From assembly GCF_025153455.1 (NCBI RefSeq), contig NZ_JANZNT010000001.1, positions 2,056,001 through 2,120,000 of the forward strand: a stretch of 64,000 bases of DNA. The letters are read 5' to 3'. This document shows positions 26,326 through 34,352 of the stretch, piece after piece. A model generated the notes under the pieces. It was not told the origin of the DNA, searched no databases, and saw only the letters and a list, made by a program, of their open reading frames with translations. Numbering within the stretch: the stretch's first letter is position 1; every line of letters starts with the position of its first letter. The DNA is from Sphingomonas sp. BGYR3 (GTDB taxonomy: Bacteria > Pseudomonadota > Alphaproteobacteria > Sphingomonadales > Sphingomonadaceae). The translations under genes were made by a program, and so were the position numbers.

Positions 26326-26374
26326 CCGGCACTTCCCTGCACGGCCCCCCAAGGCCAAATGTCTGTCATGCTGT

Positions 26375-26401
26375 ATTATATGAATATATCACCCCGCTCA
26401 A
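26375..26401 (-). promoter_or_regulatory. Possible promoter of the RND operon
   Basis: On the minus strand a TATAAT (26380-26375) follows a TTGAGC (26401-26396) with a 15-base spacer, about 50 bases upstream of the adaptor start. The spacer is shorter than ideal; CTTGAG with 16 bases is another reading. The area is AT-rich compared with its surroundings. Confidence 0.4.
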
Positions 26402-26413
26402 GCGGGCTTTTTT
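26393..26413 (+). terminator. Terminator-like hairpin upstream of the RND operon
   Basis: CCCGCT-CA-AGCGGG followed by C and six Ts forms a short hairpin with a T-run on the plus strand. No plus-strand gene ends just before it, so it may insulate the following GlsB gene from readthrough. It overlaps the proposed -35 box of the RND promoter, so one of the two readings may be wrong. Confidence 0.4.
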
Positions 26414-26574
26414 GAGGCTTGCGACCCGTCTTCTTACCGCGCTCGGCATGGCCCCCGCAATGGCGTAAACCATTGCTCTGACAAAACGTCTTGCCACCGG
26501 GGCCGTAACGACACAGCATCGCTCCAGCCCCGCGGCCAAGAACGAAGCCGAGGGATTGAGCTGGGAGAACGGGG

Positions 26575-26832
26575 ATGCCGGATTCGTTTCTGGGATGGCT
26601 GCTGATCGGACTGGTCGCCGGTGCGATCGGAAAGGCGATCATGCCCGGGCGCGACCCCGGCGGCCTGATCGTCACCATCCTGATCGGTATTGCCGGCGCG
26701 CTGATCGGCGGGTTCCTTGCGCGGCTCGTCGGGCTTGAGGCGACGGGCTGGTTCACCAGCTATCTGGTCGCCATTGGCGGATCGGTGTTGCTGCTCTGGC
26801 TCTATCGTCAGGTCGTCAAGCGGCGCATCTGA
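26575..26832 (+). CDS. GlsB/YeaQ/YmgE family stress membrane protein (copy 1)
   Basis: The 85-residue protein has three hydrophobic helices with the family pattern: GWLLIGLVAGAIGKAIMPGRDPGGLIVTILIGIAGALIGGFLARL. The family (transglycosylase-associated proteins) is linked to envelope stress, but no enzymatic role is proved. A GGAG ribosome site lies seven bases before the ATG. A second member of the family lies 0.9 kb downstream on the other strand. Confidence 0.9.
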   Translation: MPDSFLGWLLIGLVAGAIGKAIMPGRDPGGLIVTILIGIAGALIGGFLARLVGLEATGWFTSYLVAIGGSVLLLWLYRQVVKRRI

Positions 26833-26923
26833 TCCGGCGGCCGTTCATCCGCCGTAGCCAGGCGCCGACTAAAGCCTCTGCAAGGCGGGTGACCGAATGC
26901 TGCACCCGCCAAGGAGGATGATG

Positions 26924-27643
26924 ATGAACCGTTCGCTGCCGCTGTTGTTTGGCACTGCCCTGATAGCCGTGCCCGCTGCCGCCCCGTTGCAGGCCCAGAC
27001 GATGGCCGTGCCGGTTCCGGTTGACGGCACGGTCCTGGACGTCATGGCAGAAGGGCGGGTGACGCGCACGCCCGACATTGCCATCGTTCGCGCCGGGATC
27101 GTGACCCAGGATGCGAATGCCGCCGCTGCGCTGAAAGCCAATGCGGCCCGGATGACGGCGGTGCTGGCAGCCGTGAAAAAGCTGGGCATCGCGGATCGTG
27201 ACGTCCAGACGTCACAGATCAGCCTGCAGCCGCAATATCGCTATGCCGAGGGGCAGCCCCCGGTCATCACCGGCTATCAGGCGACGAACCAGCTTACGCT
27301 GAAACTGCGCGATGTGGCGCGGGCCGGGGCGGCGCTCGATGTGCTGGTGGCGCAGGGGGCCAATACGATCGAGGGTCCCACCCTGATGATCGACGCCGCC
27401 GATGCAGCGATGGACGAGGCGCGGACCGATGCCGTGCGCCGCGCCCGTGCGCGTGCCGACATCTATGCGCTGGCCGCCGGGCTGCGCGTCGACCGCATCC
27501 TGTCCATTTCCGAAGGCGGCAGTTCCGCTCCCGGACCGGTGCCGGTGATGATGGCGCGGATGGAAGCAGACACTAGCAGCAAGATCATGCCCGGCGAACA
27601 GTCGGTCGATGTGACCGTGTCGGTCCGGTTCCTGCTGAAATAA
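26924..27643 (+). CDS. SIMPL-domain (DUF541) periplasmic protein
   Basis: The protein has a signal peptide (MNRSLPLLFGTALIAVPAAA, cleavage near AQA) and a SIMPL/DUF541 domain: GRVTRTPDIAIVRAGIVTQDANAAAALKANAARM and TVSVRFLLK at the end. Family members are linked to oxidative and envelope stress, with no known enzyme activity. An AAGGAGG ribosome site lies six bases before the ATG at 26924, the third of three adjacent ATGs, which decides the start (239 residues). A strong terminator follows. Confidence 0.92.
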   Translation: MNRSLPLLFGTALIAVPAAAPLQAQTMAVPVPVDGTVLDVMAEGRVTRTPDIAIVRAGIVTQDANAAAALKANAARMTAVLAAVKKLGIADRDVQTSQISLQPQYRYAEGQPPVITGYQATNQLTLKLRDVARAGAALDVLVAQGANTIEGPTLMIDAADAAMDEARTDAVRRARARADIYALAAGLRVDRILSISEGGSSAPGPVPVMMARMEADTSSKIMPGEQSVDVTVSVRFLLK

Positions 27644-27655
27644 GCGGATATGAAA

Positions 27656-27695
27656 AGGGCGGCACTGCCCATCCCGGCAGTGCCGCCCTGTTTTT
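27656..27695 (+). terminator. Strong intrinsic terminator after the SIMPL gene
   Basis: A perfect 14-bp stem (27656-27669 with 27676-27689) with a six-base loop is followed by G and five Ts. It ends the plus-strand transcript and may also serve the convergent GlsB gene. Confidence 0.92.
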
Positions 27696-27708
27696 CGTGG
27701 TCCGATGA

Positions 27709-27972
27709 TTAACGGACGCGGCCGCGACGGGCCAGGTTGATCAGCGCCAGCAGGATGCACGCGCCGATGAACGACCACAACAGGCCGATCGGGCTCCACG
27801 CCGTCAGCGTCGAGGCATAGCCGAACATGCCGCCGACGACGTTACCGATGAACGATCCGATAATGCCGACGACGATGTTCAGCAAAATGCCCTGCTGCGC
27901 GTCGGTGCGCATGACGATGCTGGCCAGCCAGCCGATGATTCCGCCTACGATGATGGCGACGATAATTCCCAT
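27709..27972 (-). CDS. GlsB/YeaQ/YmgE family stress membrane protein (copy 2)
   Basis: The 87-residue product (start at 27972, MGIIVAIIVGGIIGWLASIVM) has three membrane helices with conserved Gly-rich faces (IIGSFIGNVVGGMFG). It is a distinct paralogue of the GlsB protein encoded at 26575. The conserved start and GGAGGGA ribosome site upstream settle the N-terminus; the longer frame to 28272 is non-coding. It converges on the SIMPL gene. Confidence 0.92.
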   Translation of the reverse strand: MGIIVAIIVGGIIGWLASIVMRTDAQQGILLNIVVGIIGSFIGNVVGGMFGYASTLTAWSPIGLLWSFIGACILLALINLARRGRVR

Positions 27973-28068
27973 TTCCCGTCCCTCCTGATGAACGGCTCGC
28001 CGCATGGCGAACCCTGGGGGATAGGACGCCTTCCGGGCGATATGGTTCCGGGCGCGGCTGAAACGGAA

Positions 28069-28102
28069 CCGGCCCGCCTTCCGGTTGGGAAAGGCGGGCC
28101 GG
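28069..28102 (-). terminator. Hairpin downstream of sciP
   Basis: A perfect 12-bp stem (28069-28080 with 28091-28102) with a ten-base loop lies 35 bases after the sciP stop. On the minus strand it is followed by TTCCGTTTC, a weak U-tract, so it is a probable terminator of moderate strength. Confidence 0.65.
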
Positions 28103-28136
28103 CAGATTTCGATGCTGCTTCCGACCGGGATCGAGT

Positions 28137-28436
28137 TCAGAATTTCTGTTGCCGCTCGTACAGCGACCGATAGTGCTGGATGCGCGTGACGCGCAGCCCG
28201 GGCATTCCGACGCGGTCGATCGCGCGCTGCCATGCAGCGAATTCCTCCACCGTCAGGCCATAACGCTCGCACACCTCGTCCACGGTCAACAGCCCGCCAT
28301 TCACCGCGGCAACAACCTCTGCCTTGCGGCGCACGACCCAGCGGGTCGTGTTGGGCGGCGGCAGCGTGTCGAGCGTCAGCGGCTCCCCTAGGGGTCCGAT
28401 CACCTTTGCTGGCCTGATTTTCTGGTTCTCGATCAT
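28137..28436 (-). CDS. sciP: DUF1153 protein, SciP-type CtrA modulator
   Basis: The 99-residue product carries the conserved DUF1153 core: VIGPLGEPLTLDTLPPPNT, then RWVVRRKAEVVAAVNGGLLTVDEVCERYGLTVEEFAAWQ. This is the family of SciP, which in Caulobacter binds CtrA and blocks activation of its promoters in the G1 phase. The helix-turn-helix-like second half is intact, as is the C-terminal RVTRIQHYR. A GAGG ribosome site precedes the ATG. It is transcribed alone. That it controls CtrA here is inferred from the family. Confidence 0.9.
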   Translation of the reverse strand: MIENQKIRPAKVIGPLGEPLTLDTLPPPNTTRWVVRRKAEVVAAVNGGLLTVDEVCERYGLTVEEFAAWQRAIDRVGMPGLRVTRIQHYRSLYERQQKF

Positions 28437-28511
28437 GTTTCCTCGATCGGGGGCGGGGGCCCCCCTCTCAAACGCTAAAAACGACCATTAGGCGGCGGAC
28501 TTGAACATCGA

Positions 28512-28817
28512 TTAAAACGGCACGGTAAATGCCGGCTTCACCTCTTTGTCGGCGTGGGCCGATGCAAAGGGGCGAAGGACGCGGGCCGGATGGGCATCCA
28601 GTCCGCGAAACCGGCCATCTGCGGGGCGCAGCGGACGACCGCTGACCGGTGCCGACAGCCGGGCCTGCACCCGGGCGGTCGGGCTTGCGGCCTGACGGCT
28701 GACGATCCCGACCAGCATCACCGAAAAATCGGGAAACCCCGACGGATCGGGCCGTGCGTCCTTGATCCGCAGCCACTTGGGATCGAGGGTCATTGGGGGC
28801 GGTTCGTGCATCACCAT
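28512..28817 (-). CDS. Hypothetical protein
   Basis: An open frame of about 100 residues with normal high-GC codon usage, reading LDPKWLRIKDARPDPSGF in its first third. I do not recognise the family; no signal, membrane helix or motif stands out. The start is uncertain (ATG at 28817, 28811 or 28793), and none has a clear ribosome site. It is divergent from mnmA, 103 bases away. Confidence 0.5.
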   Translation of the reverse strand: MVMHEPPPMTLDPKWLRIKDARPDPSGFPDFSVMLVGIVSRQAASPTARVQARLSAPVSGRPLRPADGRFRGLDAHPARVLRPFASAHADKEVKPAFTVPF

Positions 28818-28920
28818 TGGGCGGGGATAACGGGAAAACACTGAAAACCCGGTAAAGGGCCGGGAAAGAATGCGGTTTGGCCTTTGCCGATCCGCGATTG
28901 CGCCCTTATCTGCCGCCGTA

Positions 28921-30030
28921 ATGTCGCTTGATCTGTTCCAGCTTGCCGGCCCTGCCAGTGCCCGCCGCATCGTCGTCGCCATGTCGGGCGGGGTCGATTC
29001 GTCGGTGGTCGCCGCGCTGGCTGCGCGCACGGGGGCAGAGGTGATCGGCGTGACGCTGCAGCTGTACGATCATGGCGAGGCGGTGGGCCGGGCGGGCAGT
29101 TGCTGCGCCGGACGCGACATTCGCGATGCGCGCGCGGTGTGCGACCGGCTGGGCATCGCGCATTATGTCCTGGACCACGAATCAAGCTTTCGCGAACAGG
29201 TGATCGACGATTTCGCCGACGAATATCTGGCCGGCCGGACGCCCATTCCGTGCGTCAAATGCAATATGGGGCCGAAATTCACCGACCTGTTCAAGGTGGC
29301 GCGCGACCTGGGCGCCGATTGCCTGGCAACGGGCCATTATGTCCGTCGCGTGATGGGGCCGGGCGGCGCGGAACTGCACCGCGCGGTCGATCCGGCGCGG
29401 GACCAGAGCTATTTCCTGTTCGCCACCACGCAGGACCAGCTGGATTACCTCCGCTTTCCGCTGGGGGGCATGGAAAAGCCCGCAGTGCGCGCGCTGGCCG
29501 CCGAACTGGGGCTGGGCGTGGCGGGCAAGCCGGACAGCCAGGACATCTGTTTCGTGCCGGATGGCGATTATGCGTCGCTGGTCAAAAAGCTGCGGCCCGA
29601 TGCGGTGCGCGGCGGAGAGATTGTCGACCGGGCGGGCCGGGTGCTGGGCACGCATCGCGGCATCATCCATTTCACCGTCGGCCAGCGCCGGGGGCTGGAG
29701 ATCGGCGGCAGTCCGGAGCCGCTATACGTCCTGGCCGTCGATGCGGAGATGGCACGGGTCGTGGTCGGGCCGCGCAGCGCGCTGGCGGTATCGGCGGCGC
29801 GCATTTCGGGCATCAACTGGCTGGCCGGGGACGATGACGGCCCCGCCATGGTCAAGGTGCGGTCAATGGCCCGGCCGGTGCCGGGGCGGCTGACCGGCGA
29901 CCGGGTGGTGTTCGACGCGCCCGAATATGGCGTTTCGCCCGGCCAGGCGGCGGTCCTGTATCGCGGCGACCGGGTGCTGGGCGGCGGCTGGATCGAGGAA
30001 ACCGAAGCAGCGGAGATGGCCGCGGCCTGA
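28921..30030 (+). CDS. mnmA: tRNA 2-thiouridylase MnmA
   Basis: MnmA adds sulfur to U34 of tRNA-Lys, -Glu and -Gln. The PP-loop (AMSGGVDSS) sits near residue 20, the catalytic Cys in [12 protein letters not shown] near 110-115, and the second active Cys in [16 protein letters not shown] near 210. The ATG at 28921 gives a 369-residue protein of normal length; the upstream ATG in frame at 28870 lacks conserved sequence. It converges on gshA, four bases away. Confidence 0.96.
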   Translation: MSLDLFQLAGPASARRIVVAMSGGVDSSVVAALAARTGAEVIGVTLQLYDHGEAVGRAGSCCAGRDIRDARAVCDRLGIAHYVLDHESSFREQVIDDFADEYLAGRTPIPCVKCNMGPKFTDLFKVARDLGADCLATGHYVRRVMGPGGAELHRAVDPARDQSYFLFATTQDQLDYLRFPLGGMEKPAVRALAAELGLGVAGKPDSQDICFVPDGDYASLVKKLRPDAVRGGEIVDRAGRVLGTHRGIIHFTVGQRRGLEIGGSPEPLYVLAVDAEMARVVVGPRSALAVSAARISGINWLAGDDDGPAMVKVRSMARPVPGRLTGDRVVFDAPEYGVSPGQAAVLYRGDRVLGGGWIEETEAAEMAAA

Positions 30031-30034
30031 CCCG

Positions 30035-31408
30035 TCAGAACCGGTTTTCCCGGTACAGCGCGGCGACATCCTCGTCCCAGGCGCGCTGATACCGTTCGAG
30101 CAACTGTTCCGCTGGCACCTTCCCCTTGCGCACGATGTCGCGCAGCGGATCCAGAAAGCCCGTCTCGTCACTGCCGCCCGCATCGGTGCGCCCGCGCGCC
30201 GACAGCCCGGCATGGGCGATGTCCAGCACCGCGCCGGCGATGTCGCGCAGCGTCCGTCCGCCGGGCAGCGGCGCGTTCAGCCCCAGTTTCGGCACCGAGT
30301 CGCGCAGCGTCTGGCGATCCTCGATGCTCCAGCCCTTGACCAGGTCCCATGCCGCATCCAGCGCGCCCTGATCATAGAGCAGGCCGACCCACAGCGCGGG
30401 CAGCGCACAGATCCGGCCCCATGGCCCGCCATCCGCGCCGCGCATTTCGAGGAAGCTTTTCAGCCGCACCTCCGGGAAAGCGGTGGACAGATGATCGTTC
30501 CAATCGTCCGTCGTCGGCAATTCGCCCGGCAGGACCGACAATTCACCCTTCAGGAAATCGCGGAAGCTAAGGCCTGCTGCATCGATATAGCGGCCGTCGC
30601 GATAAACGAAGTACATCGGCACATCGAGCGCATAGTCGGCATAGCGTTCGTACCCGAACCCGTCTTCGAACACGAAGGGCAGCATCCCCGTGCGCGCCGG
30701 ATCGGTGTCCGACCAGATATGGCTGCGATAGGACAGGAACCCGTTTGGTTTGCCTTCGGTAAACGGCGAATTGGCGAACAAAGCGGTCGCCAGCGGTTGC
30801 AGCGCAAGGGACACGCGGAACTTCTGCACCATGTCCGCCTCGCTGGAATAATCCAGGTTGGTCTGGATGGTGCAGGTGCGCAGCATCATGTCGAGGCCCA
30901 GCGTGCCGACGCGCGGCATATGGCGCAGCATGATCGCGTACCGCCCCTTTGGCATGATCGGCAATTCGGCGCGCGTCTTGTCCGGCCACATGCCAAGGCC
31001 CAGAAAGCCGAGGCCCAGCCGGTCGCCCACCGCTTTGACCTGTTCCAGATGGCGCCCGGTTTCGGCGCAGGTCTGATGCAGATTGTCGAGCGGCGCGCCG
31101 GACAGTTCAAGCTGCCCTGCCGGCTCCAGGCTGACATTGCCGTCGGGTCCGGCCAGCGCGATGACGTTGCCGCCCTCCTCGATCGGGGTCCAGCCGAACT
31201 CGGTCAGACCCATCAGCAGGTCGCGGATGCCGCCGGGTTCGTCATAGCCGGGCGCACGCAGATCGGCGGTGCGATACACGAACTTTTCATGCTCGGTCCC
31301 GATGCGCCAGCGATCCTTGGGCTTTTCGCCCTTGGCAAAGGCCGCGATCAACTGGGCGCGGTCGGTAATGACCGGCGCGTTGCTATCCGAAACCGTCTTG
31401 GTGCTCAT
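30035..31408 (-). CDS. gshA: Glutamate-cysteine ligase (plant/alphaproteobacterial type)
   Basis: This enzyme makes gamma-glutamylcysteine, the first step of glutathione synthesis. The 457-residue protein fits the plant-like class: RIGTEHEKFVY near residue 35, GNVSLEPAGQLELSGAP near 90-108, and the MLRTCTIQTNLDYSSEADMVQKFRVS segment near 175-200. Its product feeds glutathione-dependent enzymes such as the GST-like MaiA encoded later. The start is the ATG at 31408. Between it and rsmE lies the GIY-YIG/repeat insertion. Confidence 0.95.
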   Translation of the reverse strand: MSTKTVSDSNAPVITDRAQLIAAFAKGEKPKDRWRIGTEHEKFVYRTADLRAPGYDEPGGIRDLLMGLTEFGWTPIEEGGNVIALAGPDGNVSLEPAGQLELSGAPLDNLHQTCAETGRHLEQVKAVGDRLGLGFLGLGMWPDKTRAELPIMPKGRYAIMLRHMPRVGTLGLDMMLRTCTIQTNLDYSSEADMVQKFRVSLALQPLATALFANSPFTEGKPNGFLSYRSHIWSDTDPARTGMLPFVFEDGFGYERYADYALDVPMYFVYRDGRYIDAAGLSFRDFLKGELSVLPGELPTTDDWNDHLSTAFPEVRLKSFLEMRGADGGPWGRICALPALWVGLLYDQGALDAAWDLVKGWSIEDRQTLRDSVPKLGLNAPLPGGRTLRDIAGAVLDIAHAGLSARGRTDAGGSDETGFLDPLRDIVRKGKVPAEQLLERYQRAWDEDVAALYRENRF

Positions 31409-31756
31409 CGCGCCCCCCTAATGCGGGAAGGATGGGGCCGCCAGCGCGATTTTGCCAGAGGGGGCGGCGGTGCGCGCTTCTGCGGGGAGGAACCGAGCAA
31501 GGATGCGAGAGGCGCGGGGCCGCCAGGACAGCATATCCTCCCCCGCCAGGGGGAGGTGCCGCCCAGGGGCGGCGGAGGGGGCGGAACCACTGTATCAGGT
31601 TTGGGATAACCTCCCCCTCCGACCCGCTGACGCGGGCCACCTCCCCCTGGCGGGGGAGGATTTAGAGCAGCGGTACAGTAACAGCCGCCCGTCCGCAGCC
31701 GTCCCCGAACTGGCCACTTCAGCGCATCGTCGCCCCGTGCTTGACACGGGGCTTGG
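31409..31756. other. Gene-free region holding intergenic repeats
   Basis: This 348-base stretch between gshA and the GIY-YIG gene holds one copy of repeat A (31536-31660) and, at its right end, one copy of repeat C (31728-31758). The rest, next to gshA, is GC-rich with no gene-like frame; the gshA promoter should be here but no clear box is visible. Confidence 0.8.
31536..31660. repeat. Intergenic repeat A, copy 1 (125 bp, 23-bp inverted ends)
   Basis: The first 23 bases (TCCTCCCCCGCCAGGGGGAG then GTG) are the exact reverse complement of the last 23 (31638-31660). The arms themselves are partly palindromic. The interior holds GGCGGAGGGGG and a CCCCCTCCG partner around a variable centre. A second copy with identical ends lies at 32978-33101. 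No coding capacity is seen; it resembles a MITE-like or REP-like intergenic element. Confidence 0.9.
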
Positions 31757-31758
31757 CT
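31728..31758 (+). repeat. Hairpin repeat C, left copy
   Basis: A 31-base unit with an 8-bp stem GCCCCGTG/CACGGGGC and loop CTTGA. It overlaps the stop codon of the GIY-YIG gene by two bases. Its inverted partner with one mismatch lies at 32103-32133, on the other side of the gene. Confidence 0.92.
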
Positions 31759-32068
31759 ATCTCTGCGGCATCTCGGCTGCAAACCACTGCTCCCACAGGT
31801 CATCCCAATCGGGATTATCCGTTTCGATCAGTGCACACTTCCATTCGCGCCGCCATTTCTTGACCAGCTTTTCGCGCAGGATCGCGCCTTCGATGGTGGC
31901 ATGCTGTTCGACATAGACCAGCCGCCGCTTGCCGAAATCGCGCACGTGCTGCGAACCTTCGCCCTCGCGGTGCTGATGGACACGGCGGATGGCATCCGCG
32001 GTGACGCCGACATACATCCCGCCGCGATAGCGGTTCGCCATGATGTAAAGCCAACCGCCCTGCGCCAT
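31757..32068 (-). CDS. GIY-YIG nuclease family protein
   Basis: The 103-residue protein is a stand-alone GIY-YIG domain: WLYIMANRYRGGMYVGVTADAIRRVHQHREG gives the two motif strands (here LYIM and MYVGVT), the catalytic Arg and a His. A Glu-containing helix (EGAILREKLVKKWRREWK) supplies the metal ligand. Free-standing members are common in alphaproteobacteria and have no settled role. The gene lies between gshA and rsmE and is flanked by inverted copies of repeat C, an arrangement that suggests it mobilises or acts on that hairpin. Confidence 0.9.
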   Translation of the reverse strand: MAQGGWLYIMANRYRGGMYVGVTADAIRRVHQHREGEGSQHVRDFGKRRLVYVEQHATIEGAILREKLVKKWRREWKCALIETDNPDWDDLWEQWFAAEMPQR

Positions 32069-32102
32069 GATCCATGTATCGCTGCAACAGCCGAGGAAGA
32101 AA

Positions 32103-32133
32103 AGCCAAGCCCCGTGTCAGGCACGGGGCGACG
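32103..32133 (-). repeat. Hairpin repeat C, right copy (inverted)
   Basis: This copy is the reverse complement of the left unit apart from one base in the loop (CCTGA against CTTGA). It lies 34 bases upstream of the GIY-YIG start, so the gene is framed by inverted hairpins. Confidence 0.92.
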
Positions 32134-32212
32134 GTAGAGAGTTCGGCAGCTAACCGCCTGGAATCGGTCGTTCACCCATCGCGCCAAAAGCGGCCGTTTC
32201 ACCTTCCTCGCC

Positions 32213-32956
32213 CTACCAATCCCCCGCCGCTGCCATCCACAGTCCGACCGCCGCTGCCGCCGCCGTTTCGGCGCGCAGGATGCGGGGGCCAAGCGTGATG
32301 CCGATGGCCGCCGGACAGGCGCGGATGGCCGCGCGTTCTTCGTCATCAAACCCGCCCTCCGGCCCGATCAGGATTGCCGCCGGGCCGGGGCGCGCCTGCA
32401 TGGCCGTCAGCGCGGGTTCGCCGCCCGCCTCGTCCGCAAAGAACAGGTGGCGCCCCGCGGGCCAGTCGCGCAGCATCGCCGTCAGCTTCACCGCCGGGTC
32501 AAGCGCGGGCAGCGCGGTACGGCCGCATTGTTCCGCGGCCTCGATCAGATGCGCGCCCAGCCGTTCGGGATTCAGCTTGTCCACGACGCAGCGCCGGGTC
32601 AGCACCGGCACGATCCGGTCGACGCCCAGTTCGCACGCCTTTTCCAGCGTCCATTCGATCCGCCCTTTCTTGATCGGCGCGGCGCATAGCCACAGGTCGG
32701 GCACCGGCTCGCGCGGGCGGAGCAGCGTGCCGATGGTCAGCGTCACGCGCCGCTTCGCCACGTCGGCGGCCACCGCCAGCCACTCGCCGGTGCGGTTGTC
32801 GAACAGCTTCACCGGATCGCCCGGCGCCATCCGCATCACCTGCCCCAGATAATGGGCGGCATTGCCGTCAAGGGTCAGCGACATCCCCTCGCTCAGCGGC
32901 TGATCGACGAACAGGCGCGGGGTCGATTGCGGCGGCCAGGCCGGAGTGGCGATCAT
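32213..32956 (-). CDS. rsmE: 16S rRNA (uracil-1498 N3)-methyltransferase RsmE
   Basis: RsmE methylates U1498 of 16S rRNA using SAM. The 247-residue protein starts MIATPAWPPQSTPRLFVDQPL, has the N-terminal PUA-like part, and the SPOUT knot region with IEAAEQCGRT, ILIGPEGGFDDEERAA and LGPRILRAETAAAAA. These are the family hallmarks. The start at 32956 is used; the frame runs further upstream only because repeat A copy 2 is open in this frame. That repeat sits 21 bases upstream of the start. Confidence 0.95.
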   Translation of the reverse strand: MIATPAWPPQSTPRLFVDQPLSEGMSLTLDGNAAHYLGQVMRMAPGDPVKLFDNRTGEWLAVAADVAKRRVTLTIGTLLRPREPVPDLWLCAAPIKKGRIEWTLEKACELGVDRIVPVLTRRCVVDKLNPERLGAHLIEAAEQCGRTALPALDPAVKLTAMLRDWPAGRHLFFADEAGGEPALTAMQARPGPAAILIGPEGGFDDEERAAIRACPAAIGITLGPRILRAETAAAAAVGLWMAAAGDW

Positions 32957-32977
32957 CGCGGTGTACAAGCCTTCTGA

Positions 32978-33101
32978 TCCTCCCCCGCCAGGGGGAGGTG
33001 GCGGTGCGCAGCGCCGACGGAGGGGGAGGAAGCCCGAACGATCCGCCATGATTCCGCCCCCTCCGCCGCTGATCGCGGCACCTCCCCCTGGCGGGGGAGG
33101 A
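32978..33101. repeat. Intergenic repeat A, copy 2 (124 bp, 23-bp inverted ends)
   Basis: The ends (32978-33000 and 33079-33101) are identical to those of copy 1 and perfectly inverted. The interior keeps the GGAGGGGG/CCCCCTCCG pair but otherwise differs. It lies between rsmE and the oxidoreductase gene, so the rsmE promoter must be in or near it. Confidence 0.9.
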
Positions 33102-33125
33102 TCGGGGTGCGTCGCTGGTGCGCCA

Positions 33126-34208
33126 TCAATCGTCGGTCCGCGATGCGTAGAACGCCGCCCGTTCCGCATCGGTCAGGGGCAGGGGCATGGCGCGTCCGTC
33201 CCGCGCGCTGTCGAACGCGGCCTCGATCACCGCCATCACGGCCAGCGCCTGAACCGGCGGCACGGGATTGGCGGCAGTGCCCCGGATGGCATCGCGCAGG
33301 CCGGCGTAAAAGCGGCGCTGATCCCCGGCGGGCACGCGGGCGCGGACGGGTTCGCCCGCCCCGTCGTAATAGAGCAGCGGATCGGCATCCTGACCCCAGC
33401 CGGGCGCGCCGGGAGTCATGCCCGACCGCAGCTGCGCCTCCTGCTGATCCATGCCCGCCTTGACGATGCTGCCGCCGGTGCCGTGTACGGTAAAGCGCGC
33501 CGCCCCGCCCGCCACCAGCATGGACGCGTGAAGCACCGCCCGCGCCTCGCCATAATCCAGCACGGCATGGGCCCAGTCATCGGCCTGTCCGCCGTCGCGC
33601 GCGATGGCCAGGCTGGCACTGACCCGGTCGGGCAGGCCCATCAGCAGCAGCGCCTGATCCACCAGATGCGGGCCCAGATCGTACCAGATGCCGCCGCCCG
33701 GCCCCGCGCGTTCGCGCCACCGGTCGACCACATCCGGGCGATACCGGTCGAAATGCGCCTCAAGATGCGTCAGCCGCCCGATCAGGCCGTCCTGCACCGC
33801 CTGCGCTACGCCCAGATAGTCGCTGTCCCAGCGGCGATTGTGGAACACGGCACAGGTGACGCCCGCCTCCTCCGCCGCGGCAATCACGCCGCGCGCCTCG
33901 TCCAGCGACAGGGCGAACGGCTTGTCGATCACCACATGGGCGCCCGATGCGATGGCGGCATGGGCCAGCGGGGCGTGGGTATCGTTGGGGCTGGCAATGA
34001 CGATCAGGTCAAGGTCGCGCCGGGCGATCAGCGCCTCTGCCGTCGGTTCGACGATCAGGCCGGGAAAATCCACCGCCACCCCTTCGGGCCGGGACGATGC
34101 GATGGCGGTCAGCTCCAGCCCCTCGGTCGCCGCGATCAGGGGTGCGTGAAAGGTACGCCCGGCAAAGCCATAGCCGATCAGACCGACGGAAAGAGGGGCA
34201 TCGTCCAT
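33126..34208 (-). CDS. Gfo/Idh/MocA family oxidoreductase
   Basis: The 360-residue protein has an N-terminal Rossmann fold (VGLIGYGFAGRTFHAPLI) and the family's EKP-type motif as DKPFALSLDEAR near residue 95. The C-terminal substrate domain contains GGGIWYDLGPHLVDQALLLMG, with the usual Asp and His. Such enzymes oxidise or reduce sugars, inositol or related polyols with NAD(P). The substrate is unknown; it is closest in pattern to YvaA/YdgJ-like members. No pathway gene is adjacent. Confidence 0.9.
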   Translation of the reverse strand: MDDAPLSVGLIGYGFAGRTFHAPLIAATEGLELTAIASSRPEGVAVDFPGLIVEPTAEALIARRDLDLIVIASPNDTHAPLAHAAIASGAHVVIDKPFALSLDEARGVIAAAEEAGVTCAVFHNRRWDSDYLGVAQAVQDGLIGRLTHLEAHFDRYRPDVVDRWRERAGPGGGIWYDLGPHLVDQALLLMGLPDRVSASLAIARDGGQADDWAHAVLDYGEARAVLHASMLVAGGAARFTVHGTGGSIVKAGMDQQEAQLRSGMTPGAPGWGQDADPLLYYDGAGEPVRARVPAGDQRRFYAGLRDAIRGTAANPVPPVQALAVMAVIEAAFDSARDGRAMPLPLTDAERAAFYASRTDD

Positions 34209-34352
34209 CCCCTTTCCCTAGCGCGGCGGGCGCGGGCGTCAAAGGTGGCAACGCAACCTTGTCGGCGCGAAAGCTCCCCTGGGCTGGCCATTGACCGCAG
34301 GGCAAGCCAGACCGGTTGCGCGCAGTGCAACCATGACGGGGGGGAGCATCCG

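Noticed and set aside
31409..33125. Repeat A as a coding extension of rsmE
   Set aside because: The Pro/Gly-rich translation comes from the inverted repeat; the rsmE family N-terminus starts at 32956.
32946..34352. N-terminal extension of the HPP protein
   Set aside because: The frame crosses repeat A and the antisense of an oxidoreductase gene. A good ribosome site precedes the ATG at 34353, where the family sequence begins.
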